From the NCBI GenBank assembly GCA_000751295.2, contig CCMO02000002.1, forward strand, positions 642,501 to 706,500: 64,000 nt of DNA, read 5' to 3'. How positions within the stretch are numbered: position 1 is the stretch's first letter; the number at the start of each line of letters is the position of its first letter. Below are positions 1 to 11,101 of the stretch, one piece after another. Origin of the DNA: a bacterium YEK0313 (GTDB lineage Bacteria; Pseudomonadota; Alphaproteobacteria; Rhizobiales; Phreatobacteraceae). The notes under the pieces are model-generated. The model was not told where the DNA came from. It ran no database searches and saw only the letters and a program-made list of their open reading frames with translations. The translations under genes and the position numbers were made by a program.

Positions 1-2
1 CG

Positions 3-1121
3 GGAACATTCGCCGCCGAGCCGGGCCGCAGCAATGTGCGGCTCTACGGCGACGAGAACCCGCTCGATGCGCCGGCCTTTGCCGACAAGGTCAAGCTGCT
101 GGAGACCATCGACTCCTATATACGCGCGCGCGAGCCGAAGGCCCGGCAGGTCACCGCCTCGCTCGCGGCGTCCTGGCAGGTGGTCGAGATCTTGCGCGCC
201 GACGGCGGCCTCTATCGGGACATCAGGCCGCTGGTACGCCTCAACGTCTCGGTGGTCGCGGGGGCGGGCGACCGGCAGGAAACCGGCTCGCACGGCTATG
301 GCGGCCGTGCCGGCTATGCCGACTTCATCGCCGAGGGCCGCTGGCAGCACGCCTGCGACGAGGCGATCCGCCAGGCCCTGGTCAATCTCGACAGCGTCGC
401 CGCTCCGGCCGGCGAAATGGATGTGGTGCTCGGCCCGGGCTGGCCGGGCGTGATGCTGCACGAGGCGGTGGGTCACGGCCTCGAGGGCGATTTCAACCGC
501 AAGGGCACCTCGGCCTTCGCCGGCCTGATGGGCCAGGAGGTCGCGGCTCGGGGCGTGACGGTGGTCGACGACGGCACGCTCGCCGGCCGGCGCGGCTCGA
601 TCTCGATCGACGACGAGGGCACCGCCTCCAACCGCACGGTGCTGATCGCCGACGGCGTGCTGGTCGGCTACATGCAGGATCGCCAGAACGCGCGGCTGAT
701 GGGCGCGGCGCCGACCGGCAACGGCAGGCGCGAGAGCTATGCCCATACGCCCATGCCGCGCATGACCAACACCTACATGCTCGGCGGCGGCCACAGCCGC
801 GAGGAGATCATCGCGAGCGTCCGCCAGGGCCTTTACGCCGTCAATTTCGGCGGCGGCCAGGTGGACATCACCTCGGGCAAATATGTCTTCGAATGCACCG
901 AGGCCTACCGCATCGAGAACGGCCGCATCGGCGCTCCGGTCAAGGGCGCCATGCTGATCGGTTCGGGCCCGGCCGACATGAAGCGCATCACCATGATCGG
1001 CGACGACATGAGCCTCGACAGCGGCATCGGCACCTGCGGCAAGGCCGGCCAATGGGTGCCGGTCGGTGTCGGCCAGCCGACGCTGAAGATGGAACGGATC
1101 ACGGTCGGCGGCACTGGCTGA
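3..1121 (+). CDS. tldD: metalloprotease TldD (3' part)
   Basis: This is the C-terminal part of TldD, the zinc metalloprotease that with TldE/PmbA matures or degrades modified peptides and takes part in antitoxin turnover. The reading frame is open from base 3, so the start lies upstream of the window. About 370 residues are present, against roughly 480 in the full-length family. The HExxxH motif (MLHEAVGHGLEGD, near base 460) and the glycine-rich stretches before the stop fit the family well. No frameshift is visible. The next gene begins 114 bases downstream on the same strand and is functionally unrelated. Confidence 0.93.
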   Translation, partial: GTFAAEPGRSNVRLYGDENPLDAPAFADKVKLLETIDSYIRAREPKARQVTASLAASWQVVEILRADGGLYRDIRPLVRLNVSVVAGAGDRQETGSHGYGGRAGYADFIAEGRWQHACDEAIRQALVNLDSVAAPAGEMDVVLGPGWPGVMLHEAVGHGLEGDFNRKGTSAFAGLMGQEVAARGVTVVDDGTLAGRRGSISIDDEGTASNRTVLIADGVLVGYMQDRQNARLMGAAPTGNGRRESYAHTPMPRMTNTYMLGGGHSREEIIASVRQGLYAVNFGGGQVDITSGKYVFECTEAYRIENGRIGAPVKGAMLIGSGPADMKRITMIGDDMSLDSGIGTCGKAGQWVPVGVGQPTLKMERITVGGTG

Positions 1122-1235
1122 CGGGGCGGCGGTCACGGCCGGCGCGGCCGGACGTGCGGGAAAACCCTCGGGTATCCCCGCCGCGGCCGACTGCCTAGAT
1201 ATGGAACCTTCCCCCGCCGGCCCCTCCCCGAAAGC

Positions 1236-3068
1236 ATGACCGACCACTCCTCCGCCAGTTTCCTCGTGCCCACCGTCACCCTGCTGGGTGCGGCCGTCGT
1301 GGCCGTCCCGCTGTTCCGCCGCTTCCGGCTGGGAACGGTGATCGGCTACCTGGTCGCGGGCCTGCTGATCGGTCCGCAGGTGTTCGGGCTGTTCCATGAT
1401 CCCGGGACCATCCTGACCATCGGCGAGCTCGGCATCGTCATGTTCCTGTTCCTGATCGGGCTGGAGCTGAAGCCGTCGCGCGTCTGGTCGATGCGGCAGG
1501 ATATTTTCGGTCTCGGGGCGGCGCAGATGATCGTCACCGGCGCGGTGGTCATGTGGGTGCCCTATCTGTTCGGTCGGCCGTTCAACGCATCGCTGGTCGC
1601 CGGACTCGGCCTCGCCCTGACCTCCACCGCCGTGATGATGCAGGTGCTGGAGGAAAAGGGTGAGGTCCATTCGCCGCACGGCGAGCGGGCCTTCGCCATT
1701 TCGATCTTCCAGGACCTCACCGTCATCCCGCTCCTGCTGCTGGTCGCCTTCCTCTCGCCCCTGCCGGCGCAGTCGGGCGAGGTCTGGTGGGTGTCCTTCG
1801 CCAAGGTGGTGGTCGCCGTCGGCGGCGTCGTGCTGGCCGGGCTCTATCTCCTGAACCCCCTGTTCCGCTTTCTCGCCACCTGGGGCGCGCGCGAGATCAT
1901 GGTCGCAGCCGCCCTGCTGGTGGTGGTCGGCGCCGCGGCGCTGATGACCTATGCCGGCCTGTCGATGGCGATGGGCGCATTCCTGGCCGGCGTCTTCCTC
2001 GCGGAATCGAACTTCCGGCACCAGCTGGAGGCCGATATCGAGCCGTTCCGCGGCATTCTGATGGGCCTGTTCTTCATGTCGGTGGGCATGACCATCGACC
2101 TGCCCGTGGTGATCGCGGCCGGTTGGCGCCTCGGTTTTGCGCTCGTGCTGCTGCTCGTTCTCAAGGCGAGCGTGATGTATGCGGTGATGCGCCTGTTCCG
2201 GCACGACCACGCGCAGTCGGTCAAGGTGGCGCTGCTGATCGCCGAGGCCGGCGAATTCGGCTTCGTGCTCTATGCCGCGGCGGTCTCGGCCGGCGTGATG
2301 ACCGCCGAGCACGCTTCGCTGCTCGTCGCGCTGGTGGTGCTGTCGATGGCGGTCAATCCGTTCCTCTACCGCTTCGGCGAATGGCTCATCGCCCGGCGTG
2401 ACGACGGCGCGCCGGAGCCCGAGGAAGATTTCAGCGACGTGCGTGGCGAGGTGCTGATCATCGGCTTCGGCCGGTTCGGCCAGGTCAATTCGCAGATGCT
2501 GCTGGCCGAGCAGGCCGAGGTGACCATCATCGACAACGATGTCGAGATGATCCAGGCGGCCGGCATGTTCGGCTTCAAGATCTATTACGGCGACGGCACG
2601 CGGCTCGACGTGCTGCGCGCCGCCGGCGCCGGACGGGCCCGGCTGATCTGCGTCTGCGTCGACAAGCGCGATGTCGCCGACCGGATCGTCGAGCTGGTCA
2701 AGGGCGAATTCCCGCTCGCCAAGCTCTATGTGCGCTCGTTCGACCGGGCCCACACCATCGCCCTGCGCGCGGCCGGCGTCGACTTCGAGATCCGCGAGGT
2801 GTTCGAGAGCGCGCTCATGTTCGGCCGCGGCGCGCTGATCGAGCTCGGCGTCGATCCCGATCACGCCGACACCGTCATGGCGGATCTGCGCAAGCGCGAC
2901 GCCCAGCGGCTGGTGCTGCAGCAGCAGGACGGCATCCAGGCGGGCGACCACCTGCTGCACCAGCAGCAGGTGACGCCGGCGCCGCTGACCGAACCCGCAC
3001 GCCAGGCCCGGGCGCTCAATCCGGAGGCGGAGGACGTGCTGACGGACGAAACGAGGTTTTCCGGATGA
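1236..3068 (+). CDS. Kef-type monovalent cation/proton antiporter with TrkA-N domain
   Basis: A CPA2-family antiporter that exchanges K+ (or Na+) for H+ across the inner membrane, as KefB/KefC do. Residues 1-385 form a long series of hydrophobic segments with the family pieces LTSTAVMMQVLEEKG and FQDLTVIPLLLL. After a short linker, a cytoplasmic TrkA-N (RCK) nucleotide-binding domain starts near residue 400 with the Rossmann motif GFGRFGQ. The length of 610 residues is typical for Kef proteins. The stop overlaps the start of the MATE gene by four bases, so the two are probably co-transcribed. The exact ion and any glutathione-type gating cannot be read from the sequence. Confidence 0.9.
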   Translation: MTDHSSASFLVPTVTLLGAAVVAVPLFRRFRLGTVIGYLVAGLLIGPQVFGLFHDPGTILTIGELGIVMFLFLIGLELKPSRVWSMRQDIFGLGAAQMIVTGAVVMWVPYLFGRPFNASLVAGLGLALTSTAVMMQVLEEKGEVHSPHGERAFAISIFQDLTVIPLLLLVAFLSPLPAQSGEVWWVSFAKVVVAVGGVVLAGLYLLNPLFRFLATWGAREIMVAAALLVVVGAAALMTYAGLSMAMGAFLAGVFLAESNFRHQLEADIEPFRGILMGLFFMSVGMTIDLPVVIAAGWRLGFALVLLLVLKASVMYAVMRLFRHDHAQSVKVALLIAEAGEFGFVLYAAAVSAGVMTAEHASLLVALVVLSMAVNPFLYRFGEWLIARRDDGAPEPEEDFSDVRGEVLIIGFGRFGQVNSQMLLAEQAEVTIIDNDVEMIQAAGMFGFKIYYGDGTRLDVLRAAGAGRARLICVCVDKRDVADRIVELVKGEFPLAKLYVRSFDRAHTIALRAAGVDFEIREVFESALMFGRGALIELGVDPDHADTVMADLRKRDAQRLVLQQQDGIQAGDHLLHQQQVTPAPLTEPARQARALNPEAEDVLTDETRFSG

Positions 3069-4495
3069 CCGCTGCGGCGCCGGCCAAATTCACGCAGGGC
3101 TCGACCATGCGCCACGTCATCGAGATGACGGTGACCGGCGCGGTCGGGCTGGTGGCGATCTTCGTCGTCGACCTCCTGAACCTCTTCTATATCGCCCGGC
3201 TCGGCGAGCAGGAGCTGGCGGCGGCCATCGGCTATGCCGGCACGGTGCTGTTCTTCCTCACCTCGTTCGGCATCGGCCTGTCGATCGCCGGCACCGCGCT
3301 CGTCTCGCGCGCGCTCGGCGCGGGCGACCGCGACAGGGCGCGCCGGCTCGGCACGTCGAGCCTGATTGTCATGGCGGTCGGCATGCTGGTCGTCAGCCTC
3401 GGCCCGCTGCCCTTCTCGGGCTGGATCCTCGCCGCGCTCGGCGCCAGCGGCCGGACGCTGGCCATCGCCGACCGCTTCCTCTGGATGGTCATGCCGGCCA
3501 CCGTCTTCCTGGGCGTCGGCATGATGTATTCGAGCATCCTGCGCGCGGCGGGCGATGCCAAGCGCGCCATGTGGGTGACGCTCATCGGCGGCATCGTCAC
3601 GGCGATCGCCGACCCGATCCTGATCTTCCTGTTCGGCCTCGGCGTCGACGGCGCGGCCATCGCCTCGGTGATCTCGCGGCTCGCCATGCTGGCCATGGGC
3701 TACCACGCGGTCGTGCGGGTGCACCGGCTGACCGCCCGGGTCGACCTCGCGGCTGTTCTCGGCGACGTCCGGCCGCTCGCGGCGATCGCGGTGCCGGCCG
3801 TTCTGACCAACCTTGCCACGCCCGTCGGCAACAGCATCGTCACCGCCATGATCGCGCGCTATGGCGACGGCGCCGTCGCCGGCTGGGCCGTGCTCGGCCG
3901 GCTGGTGCCGGTCGCCTTCGGCGCCTTCTTCGCGCTGTCCGGCGCGGTCGGCCCGATCATGGGCCAGAATGTCGGGGCGCGGCTCTATCCGCGCGTGCGC
4001 CAGACCCTGATCGACTCGCTGATCTTCATGAGCCTCTACGGCATCACGGTCTGGCTGATCCTGCTCATCGCAACGCCCTATGTGGTGCAGGCCTTCGACG
4101 CGACCGGCACGGCGGAGGCGGTGATCCGCTTCTTCTGCGTCTACGCCTCGCTCGCCTGGGCCTTCAACGGCGCGGTGTTCGTCGGCAATGCCGCCTTCAA
4201 CAATCTGGGCTTCCCGACCTATTCGACCGTGCTCAACTGGGCCCGCGCGACGTTCGGCACGGTGCCCTTCGCCATGATCGGCGCGTGGCTCGGCGGACCG
4301 AGCCACGGCGCGGAGGGCATCATTGCCGGCCAGTCGATCGGCGGCATCGTGTTCGGCATCATTTCCATGGTGGTCTGCTTCAAGGTCATCGACCGCGCCG
4401 CGCGCAGGCCGCCGGAGGAGGAGCCGGTGCCGGCCGGCCCGCCGACCGCCCAGTCGCCGTTCACCTCGGGCAAGGGCGCGACCGCGGGTGCGTGA
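3065..4495 (+). CDS. MATE family efflux transporter
   Basis: A 476-residue multidrug and toxin extrusion (MATE) family exporter, expected to expel cationic drugs or metabolites in exchange for Na+ or H+. The protein is hydrophobic throughout, with about twelve membrane segments in two related halves, and family pieces such as SILRAAGDAKRAM and VGNAAFNNLGFPTYS. The ATG overlaps the stop of the upstream Kef gene in an ATGA arrangement, which implies translational coupling. The C-terminal tail after residue 445 is hydrophilic and proline-rich. The substrate cannot be told from the sequence. Confidence 0.9.
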   Translation: MTAAAPAKFTQGSTMRHVIEMTVTGAVGLVAIFVVDLLNLFYIARLGEQELAAAIGYAGTVLFFLTSFGIGLSIAGTALVSRALGAGDRDRARRLGTSSLIVMAVGMLVVSLGPLPFSGWILAALGASGRTLAIADRFLWMVMPATVFLGVGMMYSSILRAAGDAKRAMWVTLIGGIVTAIADPILIFLFGLGVDGAAIASVISRLAMLAMGYHAVVRVHRLTARVDLAAVLGDVRPLAAIAVPAVLTNLATPVGNSIVTAMIARYGDGAVAGWAVLGRLVPVAFGAFFALSGAVGPIMGQNVGARLYPRVRQTLIDSLIFMSLYGITVWLILLIATPYVVQAFDATGTAEAVIRFFCVYASLAWAFNGAVFVGNAAFNNLGFPTYSTVLNWARATFGTVPFAMIGAWLGGPSHGAEGIIAGQSIGGIVFGIISMVVCFKVIDRAARRPPEEEPVPAGPPTAQSPFTSGKGATAGA

Positions 4496-4575
4496 CGTGT
4501 TCCCCGCTGCGTGATTAGATGCCTCGGCAGCCCGGCGGAATCGGGCAGGGGCCGAACCACAGCCGGGAACAGACC

Positions 4576-5409
4576 ATGTTCAATCTTGCCGACATCCTGG
4601 CCCAGGCCCAGGGCAAACAGGGCTTCGATGCGCTGCTCGGCCAGTTCGGCTGGTCGCCCGACCAGGCCGAGGCCGCCATGGCGGCCCTGCTGCCGGCCTT
4701 CACCATGGGCATGAACCGGGCAACCCAGTCGCCCGCGGGCCTTGCCGACCTGATGAGCCTTTTCACCGTAAAGCCCAGCTATGCCGAGATCCTGGAGAAC
4801 CCGATGACCGCGGGGCCGGCCATGATCAATGCCGGCCAGGAGGTGCTCGGCAAGCTGTTCGGCTCGCAGGCGCTGACCCAGGCCATCGCGCAGCAGGCCG
4901 CCGCCGCCAGCGGCATCGGCCAGGACATGATGGCCAAGATCATGCCGGTCATGGCGACCATGCTGATGGGATCGCTGCTGAAGGGCGCGATGGACGGGCA
5001 GAACCCGCTGGGTGCGCTGCTGTCAGCCATGCTCGGCCAGGGCACGGCCGGAGCCGCGAAGCCGGCGACAGATGCCATGACCGGCCTCGTCGGAGCCTTC
5101 ACCAATGCGATGGGTGGGCTGATGGGTGCGAAGCCGGCTCCGGGCACCGGGGCGGGCCTGCCCGGCCTCGACCAGCTCGTCGCGCTGGCGCGCCAGCTGC
5201 AGGCGGCAAATCCGCTGCTCAACGGCAGCCTGGCCCAGGCCGCGACCGGCGCCGACGCGGAAGCCTCCGGCCCCCGCACCCTCGGCCAGCAGGCCGCCGA
5301 CACCTGGACCGCCACGATGGGCCGCATGTTCGAGAGCGGCCGCGAGATCCAGGACCAGCAGCTGGCGCAGCTCGAACGGCTGTTCGACCAGTTCCGGCCG
5401 AAGGCGTGA
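4576..5409 (+). CDS. DUF937-like alanine/methionine-rich protein of unknown function
   Basis: A 277-residue protein without an enzyme signature. The N-terminus (MFNLADILAQAQGKQG, then a run on a polar helix and PAFTMGMNRA) resembles the DUF937 type of bacterial protein. The middle is rich in Ala, Gly, Met and Gln, and the C-terminus is a long charged helix that could form a coiled coil. I chose the ATG at 4576 because the conserved-looking part begins there; an in-frame ATG at 4519 adds 19 residues with no family character. It stands alone between the MATE gene and an LTXXQ protein. Function unknown. Confidence 0.7.
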   Translation: MFNLADILAQAQGKQGFDALLGQFGWSPDQAEAAMAALLPAFTMGMNRATQSPAGLADLMSLFTVKPSYAEILENPMTAGPAMINAGQEVLGKLFGSQALTQAIAQQAAAASGIGQDMMAKIMPVMATMLMGSLLKGAMDGQNPLGALLSAMLGQGTAGAAKPATDAMTGLVGAFTNAMGGLMGAKPAPGTGAGLPGLDQLVALARQLQAANPLLNGSLAQAATGADAEASGPRTLGQQAADTWTATMGRMFESGREIQDQQLAQLERLFDQFRPKA

Positions 5410-5534
5410 CAGCCACGGCCGGGGACAGCGCCTTACCGGCCCGGCGGACATGAACGAAGTTTAACTCGGGCGCCCGGGTGTTCGGCCCTATGATGCCTTC
5501 GTTGCTGCGGGGGCGGCGTTCGAGGAGATATCCG

Positions 5535-6131
5535 ATGAGGACATTTGTTGTCGCAGGCACCCTTGCGGCCATGATGGCGGCGACCGCGTTTGCGCAGACA
5601 CCGGCTCCGCAGGGACAGGCTCCGCAGCCGGGCGCGAACCAGGCCGCCGGCACCGAGGCCGGCCGGGGCCGCCGTGCGCAAATGAACCCCGAAGACCGCG
5701 CCGCCTTCCTCGATGCGCGCATTGCCGGCCTGAAGGCGCTGCTGCGCCTGACGCCGGAGCAGGAGCGGCTGTGGCCGCCGGTCGAGGCGGCCCTGCGCGA
5801 ATCCGCCACGCTGCGCGCCCAGCGCATGCAGCAATGGCGCGAAATGCGCGTGAACCCCAATGCCGCCCAACAGGATCCGATCCAGCGGCTGCGCGCCGCC
5901 GCCGAGCGGATGACGGAAAATGCCACGGCGATGAAGAAGCTCGCCGACGCCGCCCAGCCGCTCTACGCCACGCTCGACGCCAATCAGAAGCGCCGCGCCA
6001 ATGCGTTCCTGAACCGCGGCCGCGGCATGATGGCCGGCCGCCACGGCATGATGCATCACGAGCGCGGCATGATGCGCGGCGAAGCCGGCCCGGGCATGCA
6101 TCGCGGCCCCGGCGGCGACAACCGCCAGTAA
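5535..6131 (+). CDS. Spy/CpxP-like periplasmic protein with LTXXQ motifs and Met/His-rich tail
   Basis: A secreted 198-residue protein of the LTXXQ (Spy/CpxP) type, which act as periplasmic chaperones or stress sensors. A signal peptide covers about residues 1-20 (ending AFAQT). It is followed by a low-complexity Pro/Gln/Gly region, the motif LRLTPEQERLW, and a second weaker repeat TLDANQKRRANAF. The last 40 residues are very rich in Met, His and Gly, as in metal-binding tails. The start at 5535 has a perfect AGGAGA ribosome-binding site seven bases upstream. A strong hairpin follows the stop. A role in copper or envelope stress is inference. Confidence 0.82.
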   Translation: MRTFVVAGTLAAMMAATAFAQTPAPQGQAPQPGANQAAGTEAGRGRRAQMNPEDRAAFLDARIAGLKALLRLTPEQERLWPPVEAALRESATLRAQRMQQWREMRVNPNAAQQDPIQRLRAAAERMTENATAMKKLADAAQPLYATLDANQKRRANAFLNRGRGMMAGRHGMMHHERGMMRGEAGPGMHRGPGGDNRQ

Positions 6132-6153
6132 GCGGCGACACGATCCGATCTGC

Positions 6154-6180
6154 CAGGGCCCGCGCCACGCGCGGGCCCTG
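6154..6180 (+). terminator. hairpin terminator after the LTXXQ gene
   Basis: A perfect 12-base-pair stem (CAGGGCCCGCGC against its complement) with a three-base loop begins 23 bases after the stop codon at 6131. The T-run that follows is weak (TTCATTT), so termination is likely but may be partial. Confidence 0.65.
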
Positions 6181-6315
6181 TTCATTTGGCGCCGCCCGAT
6201 CCGAAAAACGCGAACGCTTCAGGTTTGAGAGATCTTGGCAACGGTCCGTTTACCCTGATTCAAGCACAGTGGCGGCCATCCATTCGTCCCGGTTGGTGTG
6301 AGGGGTCGCCCGGCC

Positions 6316-7773
<1,458 letters not shown>

Positions 7774-7827
7774 GGCCCGCCGGGCGCCCGGTAGCCATCG
7801 CCGGAAATGCGGGTTAAACCGGAGCTC

Positions 7828-8301
7828 ATGCAGAACCGTGCCCGCATCGCCTCCGCCCTTGCCGCCGCCGCGCTGCTTGCCCTGACCACCGCCGCCGAAG
7901 CCCAGCGCGCCCGCCGCGAACAGCCGCGCCCGCGCCAGCCGACCCGCGCCGAGATCCAGACCTATCTGCGCTTTCCGGTCGGCACGCGGCTTGCCGTCGT
8001 CTCGATCAACGGCCAGCGACCGGTCGCGCCCGACCGGCCGAGCTTCACCTTCACCGAGAGCGGCCGACTGACCGGCTGGGGCGGCTGCAATCCCGTCAAT
8101 GCCGACTATCGCCGGGGCGTCGACGACATCCGCTTCGGGCCGCTCAACTTCGTGGAGCGGCGCTGCGGCGGCCTCATCGACCGCCAGGAGCGGGCGATCT
8201 TCTGGGCCATCCAGGGTGCGAGCCACTGGCGGCCGGTCGGGCTGCGCGGCATGGTCTTCACCGGCCGGCGCGGCACGGTGACCTTCGCCCCCGCCTTCTG
8301 A
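7828..8301 (+). CDS. META domain-containing secreted protein
   Basis: A 157-residue exported protein with a META (HslJ-like) domain. The signal peptide (about residues 1-25, ending AAEAQ) is followed by a basic Arg/Pro-rich linker. The META core is recognised by FTFTESGRLTGWGGCNPVN, a tyrosine-containing strand, and a cysteine in FVERRCGG, plus the pattern of paired strands to the C-terminus. Such domains are linked to heat-induced or antibiotic-resistance envelope proteins, but no activity is known. I chose the ATG at 7828 with GGAG just upstream; the ATG at 7807 adds seven residues. The gene ends facing the ABC exporter. Confidence 0.8.
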   Translation: MQNRARIASALAAAALLALTTAAEAQRARREQPRPRQPTRAEIQTYLRFPVGTRLAVVSINGQRPVAPDRPSFTFTESGRLTGWGGCNPVNADYRRGVDDIRFGPLNFVERRCGGLIDRQERAIFWAIQGASHWRPVGLRGMVFTGRRGTVTFAPAF

Positions 8302-8305
8302 CCAG

Positions 8306-8331
8306 CGGGAGAGGGCGGCCCCCTCGTCCCG
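8306..8331. terminator. bulged hairpin between convergent genes
   Basis: Ten base pairs with one bulged G (CGGGAGAGGG against CCCTCGTCCCG) and a five-base loop sit between two converging coding regions. There is no T-run, so a shared terminator is only probable. Confidence 0.4.
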
Positions 8332-8342
8332 GCTGTCGCGGA

Positions 8343-10442
8343 TCAGGCCTTGGCAAGCAGCATGAGCGGCGCCTCCGCGGCGACATGCAGCCCGTCCGCG
8401 TCCGGCGTCAGATGCACCCGGCGGTCGTGGAAATTGACCAGGGTCGAGCGGTGGCCGATCGAGACCAGGGTCGTGTCCGGCAGCCATTCGCGCACGGTGT
8501 TGTAGAGTGCGGCTTCGCCCGGCTCGTCGATCGCGGCGGTCGCCTCGTCGAGGAACAGCCAGTCCGGCTTGCACAGCAGCGCGCGCGCCATGGCGAGACG
8601 CTGCTGCTCGCCGCCCGACAGGATCATGTGCCAGGAGGCCTCCTCGTCGAGCCTCGCAGCGAGGCCCGGCAGCTTCACCGCCTCCAGCGCCTTGACGATG
8701 TCGGCGTCGGAATAGTCGCCGCGCCCGGCAGGGTAGCTGACCGCGTCGCGCAGCGTGCCGATCGGGAAATAGGGACGCTGCGGCAGCAGCATGAGGCTCG
8801 CGCCCGCCGGCACCACCACCTCGCCCGAGCCATGCGGCCAGATGCCTGCGAGCGCCCGGAACAGGGTCGACTTGCCCGAGCCTGAGGGGCCGGTGACCAG
8901 CACGCGATCGCCGCGCCGGACGGTCAGGCTCGGCGCGCTCACCACCGGCTTGCCGTTCGGCAGGGTGACGGCGAGGTCGGTCAGCGTCAGGGCCTCGCCG
9001 GCCGTGCGCGTGGCGATCGCCGGCTGGGGCGGCTGCTCCACCGCCGCCACCGTCCGGTTGAAGCCGGTCAGACGGTCGATGACCGATTTGAAGTCGGCGA
9101 GCGAGCCATAGAGGTTGGTGAACAGCGAGAGCGCGTTTTCCACCCGGCCGAAGGCACCCGACGTCTGGGTCAGCGCGCCGAGCTGCACGGCGCCGGAGAA
9201 ATAGGCCGGCGCCAGGATCACGAAGGGGAAGATGATCGAGGTCTGGTTCAGGAAGGCGGTGAACCAGGTCAGGCGCTTGGTGTAGCGCATGTAGTCGAAC
9301 CAGTTCGTCATGATGTTGCCGAACCGGCGGCGGAGCCCGGCGCGCTCGGCCTCCTCGCCTTTCAGCAGCGCGATCTGCTCGTCGTTCTCGCGCACCCGCA
9401 CCAGGCTGAAGCGGAAGTCGGCCTCGTAGCGCTGGCGCTGGAAGTTGATCGTGATCAGCGAGCGCCCGATGAGGTGGGCGAAGACGGTGCCGACGACAGC
9501 GAAGATCAGAGCGGCCCAGACGAGGTAGCCCGGGATGGCCTCCAGATTGAAGCCGGCAACCTGATATTTGAAGTTGGCCGACAGACCCCAGAGGATCAGC
9601 ACGAAGGCATAGAGCGAAAGCACCGCCGAGAAGAAGCGGATCATCAGTTCGAGGGTCGTCGAGGTGAACAGGCGCACATCCTCGGCGATGCGCTGATCGG
9701 GATTGTCGGTCTGCGAGCCGGTGAGGCGCATGCGGTAGTGCACGCCCGCCGAGAGCCAATGGGAGGTGAGCTGGGCGGTCATCCAGCGGCGCCAGCGGAT
9801 CTGGGCGTACTGGGTCAGATAGAGCTCGTAGACCGCCAGCACGACCCAGATGAAGGCGACGATGGTGAAGAAGCGCAGCTCGGTCCAGAAGGTCGCCTCG
9901 GCGCGTTCCTGCAGCGCCGTGTAGAAGCGATTGTTCCACTGGTTGAGCAGGACGGTGGCCAGAACCTGGGCGATGTTGATCGCAAGCAGGATGAACAGCA
10001 GGCCGTGCGCGATGTAGCGCTCCTGCATGCTGATGGTCAGGCCGAAGGGCAGGTTGATGACGCCCTTGTCGCGCGCCTCGAAATAGGGATCGGCAAGCTT
10101 GGTGATCTGCCGGATCGTGCCGAGGAAGCTGATGCCGTAAACGACGACGGCGAAGACCGCCGAGAGCAGCACGCTCGCCCGCGTCGGCAGGTAGGGCGCG
10201 AGCGCGTCGGGGAAGGCGCCGAGCTCGTTGGCGACGAGGGTCGCGACCGATGCCAGGTGCCAGACCACGAGGAAGCCGACGATCGCGCGCACCAGCGTCG
10301 CCGTCGGACGCGCCAGAAAGCTCACCGCCGCCGCAACCAGCGTCAGAATGAACAGATAGGCCGGCAGGGTGAGCGCACCGGAAAGCCAGGCGCCCGCGAG
10401 CGCGATACCGGCGAGGCCTGTGACGACGGCGATGGGCAGCAT
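8343..10442 (-). CDS. SbmA/BacA-type ABC transporter, fused membrane and ATPase domains
   Basis: A 699-residue half-transporter of the YddA/Rv1819c kind, in which an SbmA/BacA-like membrane domain is joined to an ABC ATPase. Relatives import or export vitamin B12, bleomycin or peptides, or act on very-long-chain lipids. Residues 1-470 hold about six membrane segments and the SbmA-type block WRRWMTAQLTSHWL. The ATPase follows with Walker A GPSGSGKST (near residue 520), signature LSGGEQQR and Walker B WLFLDEATAAID. The start at 10442 has GAGG six bases upstream; a longer frame from 10580 would run into the neighbouring gene. A 92-residue protein gene lies upstream on the same strand. In rhizobia BacA relatives matter for symbiosis, but that is not shown here. 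Confidence 0.88.
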   Translation of the reverse strand: MLPIAVVTGLAGIALAGAWLSGALTLPAYLFILTLVAAAVSFLARPTATLVRAIVGFLVVWHLASVATLVANELGAFPDALAPYLPTRASVLLSAVFAVVVYGISFLGTIRQITKLADPYFEARDKGVINLPFGLTISMQERYIAHGLLFILLAINIAQVLATVLLNQWNNRFYTALQERAEATFWTELRFFTIVAFIWVVLAVYELYLTQYAQIRWRRWMTAQLTSHWLSAGVHYRMRLTGSQTDNPDQRIAEDVRLFTSTTLELMIRFFSAVLSLYAFVLILWGLSANFKYQVAGFNLEAIPGYLVWAALIFAVVGTVFAHLIGRSLITINFQRQRYEADFRFSLVRVRENDEQIALLKGEEAERAGLRRRFGNIMTNWFDYMRYTKRLTWFTAFLNQTSIIFPFVILAPAYFSGAVQLGALTQTSGAFGRVENALSLFTNLYGSLADFKSVIDRLTGFNRTVAAVEQPPQPAIATRTAGEALTLTDLAVTLPNGKPVVSAPSLTVRRGDRVLVTGPSGSGKSTLFRALAGIWPHGSGEVVVPAGASLMLLPQRPYFPIGTLRDAVSYPAGRGDYSDADIVKALEAVKLPGLAARLDEEASWHMILSGGEQQRLAMARALLCKPDWLFLDEATAAIDEPGEAALYNTVREWLPDTTLVSIGHRSTLVNFHDRRVHLTPDADGLHVAAEAPLMLLAKA

Positions 10443-10560
10443 GGACGACCTCAGTCGCGGATGAGGGGAAGGGAACGGGCCGCCCGCCGGGTGGCGAGCG
10501 CGGCCTGCGGGCGCGCGCCCGCACAGGACCATGTGCGGGCGGTGAAGGAAAGAGGCGATC

Positions 10561-10839
10561 TCACGCGCCGGCGGCCGCAAGAGAGGCGCGCAGATCGTCC
10601 TCGGTCACCAGCCGCATGGCCTTGAGGATCTTGACCGCCTCGGTCCTGCGGCCGAGCCGCATGATCAGAACCACCGTCTCGGCATCGCCGCATTCGGGGT
10701 GCGAACAGGCGATTTCACTGACTGTAACGCCGTCGTCAGGTCCAAGTGTTAAGATCTCGCGAACGGATGCGGTCAGTCGTCGCGAGGCGTCTGACGTTTC
10801 GGGGTCGGCCCCACGGCGGTTGAAGAAGAAGCGTGCCAT
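10561..10839 (-). CDS. small conserved protein with paired cysteines
   Basis: A 92-residue soluble protein. The centre reads EIACSHPECGDAETVVLIM, with Cys45 and Cys50, followed by a basic patch (GRRTEAVKILKAM) and an acidic C-terminal helix. I recall similar small alphaproteobacterial proteins with a CxxPxC-like pair followed by ET, of unknown function; the cysteines could bind a metal. It has an AAGG ribosome-binding site and lies 118 bases upstream of the SbmA-type exporter on the same strand, so the two may be one transcription unit. No function is assigned. Confidence 0.7.
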   Translation of the reverse strand: MARFFFNRRGADPETSDASRRLTASVREILTLGPDDGVTVSEIACSHPECGDAETVVLIMRLGRRTEAVKILKAMRLVTEDDLRASLAAAGA

Positions 10840-11101
10840 GAAGTGCCTTTTTACGATGAGTTATGGCCGATCCGTGGCTTTTTCCGGGGATAATCGCCAA
10901 GCATCATCACGCCGCCGTCAAGCCCGCTCGACCCTCGCCCGCTTCGATGCTAGCGAATCGACCGTGATGCCGTCGACCGGGCCGCAGGGCCTGTCGCAGC
11001 GGCATTGACACATGCCGACCAAAGTTTCGTCAACGCCAGCTTGCGCCGGCCTTCTCGCGGCGGCGAAAGCCCACAGCCCGGGTGAAGCCCAGGAGCGCCG
11101 G

